A stretch of 64,000 nucleotides of DNA, taken from contig JAGNLJ010000003.1 of assembly GCA_017999645.1 (NCBI GenBank), forward strand, positions 1 to 64,000, given 5' to 3'. Origin of the DNA: Alphaproteobacteria bacterium. Its GTDB lineage: Bacteria; Pseudomonadota; Alphaproteobacteria; Micavibrionales; Micavibrionaceae. A model generated the notes under the pieces. The model searched no databases. It saw only the letters and a list, made by a program, of their open reading frames with translations, and was not told the DNA's origin. Every line of letters starts with the position of its first letter. Positions within the stretch are counted from its first letter, which is position 1. The position numbers and the translations under genes were made by a program. This document shows positions 23,918 to 32,815 of the stretch, in pieces.

Positions 23918-25543
23918 TTACGGGCGGCTGCGTGTGGAAATCTGCCTTGGGTCCATCCTGATTTCGATCAAAGCTGCTTTGCCTGATCTCGAAGCTTCGG
24001 GCCATAGTTTTTTGAAATCACTCGCATTATTCACGCGCACTGAGAAAGCACCGTAACTCTCACCCAGCTTCACGAAATCGGGATTCGTCAGGGCAGTACC
24101 GCTCACCCGTCCGGGAAATTCCCGTTCCTGATGCATGCGGATGGTGCCATACATACTGTTATTGCAGACGATGATGATGGGTTTCACCTTGTGATGAATC
24201 GCCGTTGCGATCTCCTGCCCGGTCATCATGAACCCGCCATCGCCGCAAAACCCGATCACTGTTCTGTCCGGATATTGCAGCGAAGCCGCCACCGCCGCAG
24301 GCACGCCATACCCCATCGCGCCACACACCGGGCCAAGAAAACGCCCCGGCCGCGCATACCGCAAATAACGTTGCGGCCAGCCCGCAAAATTTCCGGCATC
24401 GACAGTGACGATGGCATCACGCGGAAACAGCTCCTGTGCATGACGCATGATTTCCGTCATGTCGGCACCCTTCCATGCGTGCGTTTCTTTAATTGTCGTC
24501 CATTCGAGATAGTCTTTACGTCCCTGCGCACACCACTCCGCCCATTTGCGCCCGTCCAGCGCGAAAGAAGCAGCCAGCGCCGCGATCAAAGCCTCCGCAT
24601 GTGCCGTGATCGCAAGGTCAGGCGTGAAAGACTTTCCAAACACTTCCGCAGACGGATAAACATGAATCGTCTGCTGTCCCTTCTTCGGCAGCGTATAGGC
24701 CTGCACCGTCGTCTCATCGGGCCGCGCACCGAGAAACAGCAAAAGATCCGCAGCCTCCAGCCGCTCAAGCAATTTCGGGTTGGAGCCGAAACTCATCTCG
24801 CCGATATAACAGGCATGATTATGATCCATGATATCCTGCTGGCGAAACCCGGTCACCACAGGCAGATGCGCCGCGCGTACAAAACTCGCGAGGTTTTCGC
24901 AATCGTAATCTTTCCATGTGCCGCCGCCGACAATGACAACAGGCCGCTCCGCAGCCGCCAGCATATCCGTCAGCGCCCTTAAATCCTGCTGCGACGGTTT
25001 TACATCCGCTACAGGCAAAATACTTGCTTTTACGGCTTTTCCGCCTTCAAACAGCACATCTTCCGGCAGACCAACAACCACCGGCCCCGGCCTTCCCGAC
25101 AATGCCGCATGAAATGCCCGCGCAACGGAATCAGGAATGGAGGGAATCGTTTCAATCACAAACGCCTGCTTCGCCAGCGGCAAAAACATCGCCGCAATAT
25201 CGAATTCCTGGAATGCTTCGCGCCCCCGGTCGCGGCTGTGAATTAAACCTGAAAATAAAATCACCGGCACCGAAGATTGCCGCGCCGTATGAATGCCGAT
25301 CGATGCGTTACAGGCCCCCGGCCCGCGTGTAACGAATATGATGCCGGGCTGGCCGGTCAGCTGCGCATGGGCCTCGGCCATAAAGGCCGCGCCCGATTCA
25401 TGACGGCAGGTAATCACGTCGATTTCAGGGAAATCCAGGAAGGCATCCAGCACCGGCAGGTAACTCTCGCCCGCCACGCAAAAAACGCGGGTGACGCCAT
25501 GCGCCACCAGGGATTCAACAAGCAACCTGCCCCCTGAAATCAT
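23918..25543 (-). CDS. Thiamine-diphosphate-dependent enzyme, acetolactate-synthase-like
   Basis: A 541-aa three-domain ThDP enzyme (PYR, central, PP). The catalytic Glu is in VFCVAGESYLPVLDA of the first domain. The ThDP/Mg motif GDGGFMMTGQEIATAIHHKV ends NNSMYGTIRMHQE. Relatives are annotated as acetolactate synthase, benzoylformate decarboxylase-like or sulfoacetaldehyde acetyltransferase-like; the substrate cannot be fixed, and no ilvN or pathway gene is near. ATG 25543 is preferred because AAAGGA lies 6 nt upstream; ATG 25549 would sit directly on that site. The promoter of the divergent regulator gene lies in the 130-bp gap upstream. Confidence 0.85.
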   Translation of the reverse strand: MISGGRLLVESLVAHGVTRVFCVAGESYLPVLDAFLDFPEIDVITCRHESGAAFMAEAHAQLTGQPGIIFVTRGPGACNASIGIHTARQSSVPVILFSGLIHSRDRGREAFQEFDIAAMFLPLAKQAFVIETIPSIPDSVARAFHAALSGRPGPVVVGLPEDVLFEGGKAVKASILPVADVKPSQQDLRALTDMLAAAERPVVIVGGGTWKDYDCENLASFVRAAHLPVVTGFRQQDIMDHNHACYIGEMSFGSNPKLLERLEAADLLLFLGARPDETTVQAYTLPKKGQQTIHVYPSAEVFGKSFTPDLAITAHAEALIAALAASFALDGRKWAEWCAQGRKDYLEWTTIKETHAWKGADMTEIMRHAQELFPRDAIVTVDAGNFAGWPQRYLRYARPGRFLGPVCGAMGYGVPAAVAASLQYPDRTVIGFCGDGGFMMTGQEIATAIHHKVKPIIIVCNNSMYGTIRMHQEREFPGRVSGTALTNPDFVKLGESYGAFSVRVNNASDFKKLWPEASRSGKAALIEIRMDPRQISTRSRP

Positions 25544-25615
25544 CGCCATTCCTTTCAAAACACGCACTTTAGGGTTTTATAATATTAAATCGCGCGTAAA
25601 AAATTATCGCACGTA

Positions 25616-25644
25616 TGGAAACAGGCGTAAAACCCCTTTATAAT
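25616..25644 (+). promoter_or_regulatory. Promoter of the response-regulator operon
   Basis: TGGAAA (25616-25621), 17-bp spacer, perfect TATAAT (25639-25644). Predicted leader of about 25 nt before ATG 25676. Confidence 0.65.
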
Positions 25645-25675
25645 CGGGAGGTTATTAATTCTCGCAGCAGGCCCC

Positions 25676-26242
25676 ATGCCCTATTCACTCGACCGCGTTA
25701 AAATCCTCATCGTCGATGACATGATCCCCATGCTGTCGCTGGTGAAGTCCATTTTGTCGATTTACGGCTTCAAGGAAATTTACACGGCAAACGATGGCGA
25801 GGAAGCGTTCGATCTCGTTTGCCGTCACGACCCCGACCTCATCCTCACCGACTGGGTGATGGAGCCGATGGACGGATTGGAATTCACCAAAAAAGTCCGC
25901 CGCAGCCCGATGAGCCCCAACCCTTACGTGCCGATCCTGATGATGACGGGATTTAGCTCGCGCCTGCGCGTCGAGGGTTCGCGCGATGCCGGCATCACCG
26001 AATTTTTAGTCAAGCCATTCAACTCCAAAGACCTGTGCGCGCGCATCATCCAGATCATCGAGAAACCGCGCCAGTTCGTCGACGCGATGGAATTCTTCGG
26101 CCCCGACCGCCGCCGCCGCGATGACCGCGGCTATGAAGGCGACCGCAAACGCGGCGATGATAAAGAACGCTCCGCCATGAGCGATGAAAAGACCACAGAC
26201 ATTCTTAAAAAACTGCGTGAAGAAGCGAAGACAGTTTCATGA
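25676..26242 (+). CDS. CheY-like response regulator with charged C-terminal tail
   Basis: A 188-aa receiver protein. The acidic pocket is D14/D15 (LIVDDMIP), the phospho-acceptor D59 (ILTDWVMEPMDGLEF), the switch Thr T91 and K113 (FLVKPFNS). After the receiver (to about 132) comes a roughly 55-residue, strongly charged, probably disordered tail (RRRRDDRGYEGDRKRGDDKE) instead of an output domain, so it likely acts by protein contact. Its TGA overlaps the next start (ATGA), meaning coupled translation with a partner of unknown fold. A YjfB-like motility miniprotein follows, suggesting a chemotaxis or motility link. Confidence 0.9.
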   Translation: MPYSLDRVKILIVDDMIPMLSLVKSILSIYGFKEIYTANDGEEAFDLVCRHDPDLILTDWVMEPMDGLEFTKKVRRSPMSPNPYVPILMMTGFSSRLRVEGSRDAGITEFLVKPFNSKDLCARIIQIIEKPRQFVDAMEFFGPDRRRRDDRGYEGDRKRGDDKERSAMSDEKTTDILKKLREEAKTVS

Positions 26243-26748
26243 GTAAAGACCAGCCCCGTAAACCCCGTTTCATTAAACCCCCGAACGTCCTCAAACAAAA
26301 AGTCGGCGTCGGCGGCTTTGATGAAAAACTCATCATCCGCAGCCAGGAATTCATCGAAAAGATCGAAGTGGATTTCATCCCCTACGCCGAAAAATACCTG
26401 CAGGATTTCGCGAGGGGCGTCAAAGCGGCAGCAGGCAGCAACGATAATTTCAGCAAGGTACGAAACGACATCATCTATCCCGTCATGCAGCTGAAAGCCA
26501 ACGGCGGCATGTTCCAGTACCAGCTGGTGAGCGAGGTCGCCGATATCGCCCTGCAATTCCTCGAGGCTGTAGATAGCGACACGGTCAATCCGGAAGCGCT
26601 GGATGTCCTGCGCGCCCACGAAAACACCCTGAAGGTCATCATTACCAACAAGCTTAAAGGCAGCGGCGGCTCTGAAGGATTTAAACTGGTTCAGGAACTG
26701 GATAAAGCCTGCAAACGTTACTTTACCAAGTACAAAAAAACTGAGTAG
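26239..26748 (+). CDS. Helical partner protein of the CheY-like regulator
   Basis: A 169-aa protein coupled to the response-regulator gene by an ATGA overlap. It is not recognised. A basic N-terminus (RKPRFIKPPNVLKQKVG) is followed by long helices: EKLIIRSQEFIEKIEVDFIP, YPVMQLKANGGMFQYQLVSE and LRAHENTLKVIITNKLKGSG. The single His in the last helix (RAHENTLK) recalls a phosphotransfer (Hpt-like) site, but the surrounding residues are not diagnostic. It could equally be a CheZ-like phosphatase or scaffold. The gene pairing is what points to a signalling function; the role is inference. Confidence 0.7.
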   Translation: MSKDQPRKPRFIKPPNVLKQKVGVGGFDEKLIIRSQEFIEKIEVDFIPYAEKYLQDFARGVKAAAGSNDNFSKVRNDIIYPVMQLKANGGMFQYQLVSEVADIALQFLEAVDSDTVNPEALDVLRAHENTLKVIITNKLKGSGGSEGFKLVQELDKACKRYFTKYKKTE

Positions 26749-26829
26749 AACAGGAATATCTTCCGCACCCTGAGGTTTATCTTTCATTAATTTTGATGTA
26801 GGATAATAGAAGAATAAGGGGATTCTCTC

Positions 26830-27003
26830 ATGGAAATACCGGCACAATTCGCAGCAGAACAGGCCATCGTAAGGCAGAATGCTGCCATGTCCATGATCAA
26901 GGCATCTGCCGACGCCGACAAGAAGCTGATCGGTATTCTCGAGGATTCCGCCCGCCAGATCGCCGCCTCCAACCGCGGCAATAACGTCAATTTCCAGGTT
27001 TAA
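26830..27003 (+). CDS. YjfB-like small putative motility protein
   Basis: A 57-aa protein: MEIPAQFAAEQAIVRQNAAM then SMIKASADADKKLIGILED. The start (M-I-P-A), the Q-rich helix and the MIK/ADADKKLI pattern match the short YjfB family, which is linked to motility loci in other bacteria. AAGGGGA lies 8 nt before the ATG, a good ribosome site. It follows the CheY-like pair by 80 bp. Short genes like this are easily missed. Confidence 0.7.
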   Translation: MEIPAQFAAEQAIVRQNAAMSMIKASADADKKLIGILEDSARQIAASNRGNNVNFQV

Positions 27004-27017
27004 TAAATAACAAAATT

Positions 27018-27075
27018 CGTCACCCCCGAGGGCCCGCGTAAGCGGGCCTTAAACGTCGGGGGTCCACGATGAGAG
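27018..27075. repeat. Nested palindromic repeat / possible bidirectional terminator
   Basis: CGTCACCCCCGA...TCGGGGGTCCACGATGA encloses a second hairpin GGCCCGC-GTAA-GCGGGCC. It opens CGTCA and ends in GATGA like the other dispersed elements. It sits between the converging YjfB-like gene and hemA and could end both transcripts. Confidence 0.75.
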
Positions 27076-27081
27076 GGAAGC

Positions 27082-28299
27082 TTAAGCGACCGCTCTTAGG
27101 GCGTGGTGTGAATTCCACAGCTCTTCCAGCGCGCCCGCAAGCTGCTCGATATCCTGCGTCGAATGCGCCGCCGTGGCCGTCAGGCGCAGGCGTTCCGTCC
27201 CGCGCGGCACGGTCGGGTAATTGATCGGCTGAACGTAAATACCGTAATCCCGCATCAATATATCCGTCACCTCGCGGCAGCAATTCGGATCGCCCACCAC
27301 CAGCGGCACGATATGAGTCGGCCCCTGCATGAACGGCAAATCGGCCCGCGTCAGCAAATCCTTCAGAAGATTTACATTCCGGCGCTGCTTCTCGCGTTCG
27401 ATTTGCGAAACCTTCAGATGCTCAACCGCCGCATGGGCGGAGGCCAGCACCGACGGTGGCAGACTCGTCGTGAAAATAAACCCGCCCGCGAAACAACGGA
27501 CTGAGTCGATCACGTCTTTTTTGCCCGTGATAAATCCGCCCATCGCGCCATAAGCTTTACCAAATGTGCCCTCGATAATATCAATACGGTCCAGAACGTT
27601 TCGCTCTTCCGCGACGCCGCCGCCGCGCGGTCCATAAATTCCGACCGCATGAACCTCATCCAGATATGTCATCGCGTTATATTTTTCAGCGAGGTCGGCA
27701 ATTTGTTCAATCGGGCCGATATCCCCATCCATCGAATAAACCGATTCAAAAACAATGATCTTCGGCTTGTTGATATCCACCGCCTGCAGCAGCGATTCCA
27801 GATGCTCGATATCGTTATGACGGAAAATCTGCTTCTCCGCGCCGCTGCTGCGGATGCCGTGAATCATCGAGGCATGGTTCATCGCGTCGGAAAAAATCAC
27901 GCAGCCGGGCATCAGTTTGCCAAGCACGCCCAGCGCGCCTTCATTCGCCACATAACCTGATGAAAAAACCAACCCGGCTTCCTTGTGGTGCAAGTCCGCG
28001 ACCGAAGCTTCCAGCTCCACATGGTATTTCGTCGTGCCGGAAATATTGCGCGTGCCGCCCGCGCCCGCGCCTGAATTATAAAGCGCATCACGCGCGGCCG
28101 CGATCACCTTCGGGTGCTGGCCCATGCCGAGATAATCATTGCTGCACCAGATCGTGACTTCTTTCTGGTTGCCGTCAGGAGAGTGATAAATGGCCTTGGG
28201 AAATTTGCCTACAATGCGTTCTAACGTCGCAAAAGTCCGGTAGCGCCCTTCGCGCTTCACACCCTCGACACAGCTTTTGAAATGTTCGTTGTAATCCAT
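27082..28299 (-). CDS. hemA: 5-aminolevulinate synthase
   Basis: PLP enzyme that condenses glycine and succinyl-CoA to ALA, the alphaproteobacterial (Shemin) entry to haem. The 405-aa protein starts at ATG 28299 ([20 protein letters not shown]). Hallmarks: [48 protein letters not shown] and the PLP lysine in [17 protein letters not shown] longer start to 28350 lacks homology. Starts 28 bp after a TetR-like regulator that is probably in the same operon. This gene is one of the clearest taxonomic markers in the window. Confidence 0.97.
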   Translation of the reverse strand: MDYNEHFKSCVEGVKREGRYRTFATLERIVGKFPKAIYHSPDGNQKEVTIWCSNDYLGMGQHPKVIAAARDALYNSGAGAGGTRNISGTTKYHVELEASVADLHHKEAGLVFSSGYVANEGALGVLGKLMPGCVIFSDAMNHASMIHGIRSSGAEKQIFRHNDIEHLESLLQAVDINKPKIIVFESVYSMDGDIGPIEQIADLAEKYNAMTYLDEVHAVGIYGPRGGGVAEERNVLDRIDIIEGTFGKAYGAMGGFITGKKDVIDSVRCFAGGFIFTTSLPPSVLASAHAAVEHLKVSQIEREKQRRNVNLLKDLLTRADLPFMQGPTHIVPLVVGDPNCCREVTDILMRDYGIYVQPINYPTVPRGTERLRLTATAAHSTQDIEQLAGALEELWNSHHALRAVA

Positions 28300-28327
28300 A
28301 TTGGCCTTCAGAATGCCAGATATATAA

Positions 28328-28918
28328 TTATAACCCAATCGATTTTGCAAGGCTTTCGGCCCGGCCTAAATCCTTGTCCAGCGCCGCCATGACCTTGGCC
28401 AGATCAGCGCTTTCGTCACTCGCCCAAACCCTTAAATTTTTAATATAAAGCCCCGTCAGCCCGGCCAAACGCAATGCCCCGTCCCAGCCATTGGCATCCT
28501 GCCCTGCCGCCTCCAGCATCCAGTTCATGGATTTACACAAATGCGGCAATCCTATGAAAATCTGCTTGGGGTCCGATTTGAACGACTCTAATACGGAAAT
28601 CAGACCAGCCCGGTATTCATTCAGCGCCTCATACCGCTCCATCAGCAAGTCGAAAAGCCTGTCGCGCGGAGAAAGCTCCGGGTCCGGCTCACCTGCCGCC
28701 TCCAGAACCTGTTTATCGATCATCCGGCTCAGCGCCGCCAGGATATCGCCCTTATCCTCGAAATGTTCATGAAGCCTGGCTAATGTGGTCTTATTCGCCT
28801 TCGCCAGCCCCGCCAAAGTCAGGTTCTGCCAGCCCTCGCGGGCGGCGATCTCAAGCGCCGATTCAACCAGCTCTTCTTTACTGTGTTTTGAGGCGTCTTT
28901 TTGCTGTTTTTTGGCCAT
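28328..28918 (-). CDS. TetR-like regulatory protein (or COQ9-related)
   Basis: A 196-aa protein with an N-terminal helix-turn-helix of TetR type: [20 protein letters not shown] + [20 protein letters not shown] (residues 15-54). The C-terminal helices are unlike those of common drug-sensing TetR members. COQ9-family proteins share a TetR-like fold, so a ubiquinone-linked role is an alternative. It lies just upstream of hemA on the same strand, so it could control haem synthesis; this is context inference only. The N-terminus is Lys-rich ([16 protein letters not shown]). Confidence 0.78.
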   Translation of the reverse strand: MAKKQQKDASKHSKEELVESALEIAAREGWQNLTLAGLAKANKTTLARLHEHFEDKGDILAALSRMIDKQVLEAAGEPDPELSPRDRLFDLLMERYEALNEYRAGLISVLESFKSDPKQIFIGLPHLCKSMNWMLEAAGQDANGWDGALRLAGLTGLYIKNLRVWASDESADLAKVMAALDKDLGRAESLAKSIGL

Positions 28919-28969
28919 GTTCCGGGTTATATACCCGTTTTAGGAAACTGTAAAAAGGATTAAAAACTG

Positions 28970-29968
28970 ATGTCTGCTAAACTCGGGGTTGTCGCCGTCG
29001 GCAACGCGCTCGTTGATGTTCTCTCGCAAGCCACGGACGATTTTCTGGCCACCCAGAAAAAAAAGCACGGCATGGAAAAAGGCGCGATGACGTTGATTGA
29101 CGAGCCGCGCGCGGTCGAGCTTTACAGCGAAATGGGTCCGGGCATCGAAACCTCCGGCGGCTCCGCTGCGAACACGATGGCGGGCTTCGCCTCGTTCGGC
29201 GGCAAGGGTGGCTTCATCGGCAAAGTGGCCAGTGACTCTCTCGGAAAAACTTTCCAGCATGACATCCGCGCGCAGGGCGTGACCTTCACCACGATCCCTC
29301 TCGCTCTCGGCGCACCGACAGGCCGCTGCCTTATCCTCGTCACACCGGATGCACAGCGCACGATGAACACGTTCCTCGGCGCCAGCGTCGAACTCAATGA
29401 AGAAGACATCGATGAAAAACTGATTGCCTCCGCGCAGGTCACCTATCTCGAAGGCTATCTCTTCGACCGCGAACAGGCGAAAAAAGCTTTCGTCCGCGCC
29501 GCCGATGCCGCACACGATGCAAACCAGCGCGTTGCGCTTTCGCTCTCAGATCCGTTCTGTGTCGACCGTCACCGCAATGATTTCCGCAAGCTTGTCGAAA
29601 ACCACATCGACATCCTTTTCGCAAATGAAGACGAAATAAAATCGCTTTACCAGGTCAAGAGTTTCGAAGAAGCGGCAGCCGCAGTGAACGATAAATGCGA
29701 AATCGCCGTACTGACACGCAGTGAAAAAGGCGCAGTCATCTTGAATAACGGTGAACAGATCGTTGTCCCCGCTGCACCTGTCTCCAAAGTCATCGATACC
29801 ACCGGCGCGGGCGACCAGTTCGCCGCCGGGTTCCTCTATGGTTTCACGGAAAAAATGCCACTGGAAAAATGCGCCAAACTAGGCGCCGCCGCCGCCGCCG
29901 AGGTCATCGGCCATATCGGCCCGCGCCCGCAAATGGCTTACCGCGAATTATTGAAAAAAGCGGCCTAG
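28970..29968 (+). CDS. PfkB-family sugar/nucleoside kinase (adenosine-kinase-like)
   Basis: A 332-aa ribokinase-superfamily enzyme that phosphorylates a sugar or nucleoside with ATP. Signature 1 is GGSAANTMAGFASFGGKGGF + IGKVASD (about 61-88). Signature 2 is IDTTGAGDQFAAGFLYG, whose Asp is the catalytic base. The sequence around NALVDVLSQ and the length place it among the alphaproteobacterial adenosine-kinase-like group; the substrate is not fixed. AAAAAGGA precedes the ATG. Its stop overlaps the convergent macro-domain gene by 4 bp. Confidence 0.88.
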   Translation: MSAKLGVVAVGNALVDVLSQATDDFLATQKKKHGMEKGAMTLIDEPRAVELYSEMGPGIETSGGSAANTMAGFASFGGKGGFIGKVASDSLGKTFQHDIRAQGVTFTTIPLALGAPTGRCLILVTPDAQRTMNTFLGASVELNEEDIDEKLIASAQVTYLEGYLFDREQAKKAFVRAADAAHDANQRVALSLSDPFCVDRHRNDFRKLVENHIDILFANEDEIKSLYQVKSFEEAAAAVNDKCEIAVLTRSEKGAVILNNGEQIVVPAAPVSKVIDTTGAGDQFAAGFLYGFTEKMPLEKCAKLGAAAAAEVIGHIGPRPQMAYRELLKKAA

Positions 29969-30522
29969 ACCATCAACGTCTTCAGACGCTCCCGGTAAAC
30001 GCTCAGAGTTTTCTCCGTGCGCGCGACAATGCGTACTTCCTCGAGCGTGCCGTCAAGACGCTCCAGAATCCCCTGCAGCATCAACCGCGCTGCGCGCGGC
30101 TTTGGAAATCCCTGCTTGCCGGAACCGAGTGGCGGAAATCCGATCGTCTTAAATCCCATCGCGTTCGCGGTCTCCATCGCCTTGCGGCAGGCATTCACCA
30201 GGTATCTGTCCGGCCTGTCGGTATCCAGACGCCTGATCGGCACGATGCAGAAAAAAATATGCGCGCAGGGAAGATCGAAACCCGGCACGGTGTAAACATC
30301 GCTCACGCGCGGCCGGAAAATATTCTCCAGCACGAATTCGTCAAGCTTCTTCCCTGCCTCTTTTAAAATGCAACGGTTAATCTCGCCCCTGTACTCAAGG
30401 TTCTGCGGAATAAAAGTGACGATGGCATCCACGTCCTGCCGCGTGATATCCCCCTGCACCAGCGTAATACGGTTTAGATAGGGGTTGGAACGCCTGTTAG
30501 GGTCTGTTATCACTATGTCCAT
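29965..30522 (-). CDS. Macro domain protein (ADP-ribose binding)
   Basis: A 185-aa protein with a macro fold. Motifs are ITLVQGDITRQDVDAIVTFI, then YRGEINRCILKEAGKKL, and GFKTIGFPPLGSGKQGFPKP. These correspond to the GDIT, N/G and phosphate-loop (PxxGxGxxG) elements that hold ADP-ribose. Likely activities are ADP-ribose-1''-phosphatase, O-acetyl-ADP-ribose deacetylase or protein de-ADP-ribosylation. The usual NAA segment is changed to TFI, so catalysis is uncertain. Its ATG overlaps the start of the divergent peptide-binding gene, so the promoters must lie inside each other's coding region. Confidence 0.85.
   Translation of the reverse strand: MDIVITDPNRRSNPYLNRITLVQGDITRQDVDAIVTFIPQNLEYRGEINRCILKEAGKKLDEFVLENIFRPRVSDVYTVPGFDLPCAHIFFCIVPIRRLDTDRPDRYLVNACRKAMETANAMGFKTIGFPPLGSGKQGFPKPRAARLMLQGILERLDGTLEEVRIVARTEKTLSVYRERLKTLMV
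30485..30513 (+). promoter_or_regulatory. Promoter inside the macro-domain gene, leaderless for the next gene
   Basis: TTGGAA (30485-30490), 17-bp spacer, TATCAC (30508-30513). ATG 30521 lies 7 nt after the -10. It sits within the 5' coding part of the divergent macro gene. Confidence 0.55.
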
Positions 30523-32230
30523 GCGGAACTATACTCTTCTTTTCATTACCATTTTCCTTATTTTCAGCGGCGAAGCCAGCGCTGAAGAGTTTTTTGGCCT
30601 GGCTATGCACGGCAAAGCGAAATATGGGCCGGAAGCCACCCATCTGGACTATGCAAACCCGGACGCGCCCAAGGGCGGCTCGATGACCTTGGCTGGACTC
30701 GGCACCTACGACAGCGTCAATCCCTATTCATTAAAAGGCAAATCGGCGGAAGGCCTGAACCTCGTCTATGACCGCCTGATGGCGCGGGTCTGGGACGAAC
30801 CTTTCACCATGTACCCGCTCATTGCGGAAAAAGTTGACGTACCGGAAGACCGCTCCTCGATCACCTTTTATTTAAATCCGAAAGCGCGCTTTCATGACGG
30901 CAGCCCCATCACCGCCGACGATGTCGTGTTTTCATTCGAAACCTTGCGCGATCACGGACGCCCGAACATGCGCCGCGTTTATAAAATCGTCAGCGAAGTA
31001 AAAAAGCTGGATGAACGCACGGTTCAATTCAAACTCGGAGAAGGCCGCGACCGCGAAACCATCATGATCCTCGCGATGATGCCCGTGCTCTCGAAAACAT
31101 GGTGGAGCGGGCGCAACTTCGACGAAAGCGTTCTCGAAAAACCGCTGCTGAGCGGCCCCTACAAAATCGCGGAAATCGATCCGGGCCGCCGCATCGTCTA
31201 TGAACGCGTGCCCGATTACTGGGCGAAGGATTTATTGCCCAATGTCGGTCACTTCAATATCGACCGCATCGTCTACGATTATTACCGCGACGACACCGTC
31301 GCCTTCGAAGCCTTCAAGGCCGGGAATCTTTCGCTCCGCCGCGAATGGGACGCAGGCAAATGGGCAGGCGGTTATAATTTCCCCGCTGCACGCGATGGCC
31401 GCGTGGCGATGGACGAACTGCCCCATGGCCGCCCTGAAAAAGTCCGCTCCTTCATCTTCAACACCCGTCGCGCGCCGTTCGACGATATCCGCGTGCGCCA
31501 GGCTTTAAACCTTCTTTTCGATTTCGACTGGATGAACAAGAATATTTTCCACGGCCAGTACAAACACATCAACAGTTACTTCCCCAATTCCGAACTCGCC
31601 GCGCCGGATGCGCCGCCTCTTCCATCCTCCGACCCGCGCGTCAACATGCGCAAAGCCAATGTACTTCTGGACGCGGCAGGCTGGAATGTCGTGAAGGGCT
31701 GGCGCATGAAGGACGGCAAGCCGCTCGCCTTCGAAATCATCCTCAGCGCGCCCGAAGATGAAAAAATCGCGCTGCAGTTCAAAAACGCCCTGCAGAAAAT
31801 CGGCGTCGATATCCATGTCCGCCTGCTCGACAGCGCGCAATATATCCGCCGCCTCAACGAATATGATTACGACATGACGCTTTATTACTGGCTCTCGACC
31901 CTCTCGCCGGGCACCGAACAGGTGCTCTACTGGACATGCGAAGCCGCCAAGGAACCCGCCCGCTTCAACTATGCCGGTGTCTGCAATTCCGAAATCGACG
32001 CCCTCGCCCACCAGGTCGCCCAGGCAAAGGACCGCGCCGAACTCGTCTCAACAGTCCAGAAGCTGGACAAAAAACTGCTGGATGGCACCTATATGATCCC
32101 CCTCTATTACGCAGGGGTCGATGACGTCGCCTACTGGAAACCCCTGCGCAGGCCGGAACAGACGCCCCTTTACGGCATGGTTCAGGAGACCTGGTGGATT
32201 GATCCCGCCGGGGCCGGAAAACAGCATTGA
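30521..32230 (+). CDS. ABC transporter substrate-binding protein, peptide/nickel family 5
   Basis: Periplasmic solute-binding protein of the oligopeptide/YejA-like family, which hands peptides to an ABC importer. The 569-aa protein has a signal peptide (MRNYTLLFITIFLIFSGEAS + A^EEFF). The family 5 region VTFYLNPKARFHDGSPITAD-like signature is seen as ITFYLNPKARFHDGSPITAD (about 115-134), followed by VVFSFETL. The start FFGLAMHGKAKYGPEATHLD + YANPDAPKGG resembles YejA. ATG 30521 fits the leaderless promoter; ATG 30515 (MSMRN) is possible. No permease or ATPase genes are adjacent. Confidence 0.9.
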   Translation: MRNYTLLFITIFLIFSGEASAEEFFGLAMHGKAKYGPEATHLDYANPDAPKGGSMTLAGLGTYDSVNPYSLKGKSAEGLNLVYDRLMARVWDEPFTMYPLIAEKVDVPEDRSSITFYLNPKARFHDGSPITADDVVFSFETLRDHGRPNMRRVYKIVSEVKKLDERTVQFKLGEGRDRETIMILAMMPVLSKTWWSGRNFDESVLEKPLLSGPYKIAEIDPGRRIVYERVPDYWAKDLLPNVGHFNIDRIVYDYYRDDTVAFEAFKAGNLSLRREWDAGKWAGGYNFPAARDGRVAMDELPHGRPEKVRSFIFNTRRAPFDDIRVRQALNLLFDFDWMNKNIFHGQYKHINSYFPNSELAAPDAPPLPSSDPRVNMRKANVLLDAAGWNVVKGWRMKDGKPLAFEIILSAPEDEKIALQFKNALQKIGVDIHVRLLDSAQYIRRLNEYDYDMTLYYWLSTLSPGTEQVLYWTCEAAKEPARFNYAGVCNSEIDALAHQVAQAKDRAELVSTVQKLDKKLLDGTYMIPLYYAGVDDVAYWKPLRRPEQTPLYGMVQETWWIDPAGAGKQH

Positions 32231-32290
32231 GCCAAACCCCGCCTCCTGCTATCATTTTACAGTGTTCATTAATGATTCTGGCAGATTCTC

Positions 32291-32815
32291 ATGATATCCC
32301 GGCTTAAATCCCTCGGTTTTCCGCTTGTTTTCGCATCCGTATTGGCGCTCGGTGCCTGCTCGACGCCGAATGTCGATAACGGCCAGTACTGGCAGCGCTC
32401 CAGCGTTTCCGACGCGATTTACACCGAAGGCCCTAAAGCCCAGCAGATGCTCAACCGCGACATCAGCCGCTGCGTCGTTGAATTACGCGAACTCGAAGGC
32501 CTCGGCTCGATCAAGGACGCCATCCCGACCGACCGCCACGGCAAGGTCCTCGACCCCGATGAAATGGACAAGGACGAACTGGCTGACTGGGACACGCCTG
32601 AGCGCGACGGTCACCTGCTTGCCGAACACACCGATTACACCGATTTCGAAAGCTGCATGATGGCCAAGGGTTGGGAGCGCGTGAAATACGTTCCTTATGA
32701 AGTCTCAACCAAGGCCCAGCGTTCATGGTTCCAGTCGCATGTCGATTACGGCAAGGATCCGCGCGATGCGCCGATCTCCGCGCCGCAAACCACAGATAAC
32801 GCTTATAACGACTAG
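32291..32815 (+). CDS. Putative lipoprotein
   Basis: A 174-aa exported protein with lipobox LGAC (FASVLALGACSTP; Cys at about residue 23). The mature part is short, acidic and soluble, with two further cysteines (SRCVVELRE and FESCMMAKGW) that may pair. FESCMMAKGWERVKYVPYE resembles the short domain found in many alphaproteobacterial small lipoproteins, where a conserved Cys-Met-Gly-Trp patch occurs. Function is unknown. Convergent with the GT9 gene (4-bp overlap). Confidence 0.82.
   Translation: MISRLKSLGFPLVFASVLALGACSTPNVDNGQYWQRSSVSDAIYTEGPKAQQMLNRDISRCVVELRELEGLGSIKDAIPTDRHGKVLDPDEMDKDELADWDTPERDGHLLAEHTDYTDFESCMMAKGWERVKYVPYEVSTKAQRSWFQSHVDYGKDPRDAPISAPQTTDNAYND

Noticed and set aside
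24131..24982. 283-codon frame opposite the ThDP enzyme gene
   Set aside because: Composition is that of a reverse complement; the ThDP enzyme has complete motifs on the other strand.
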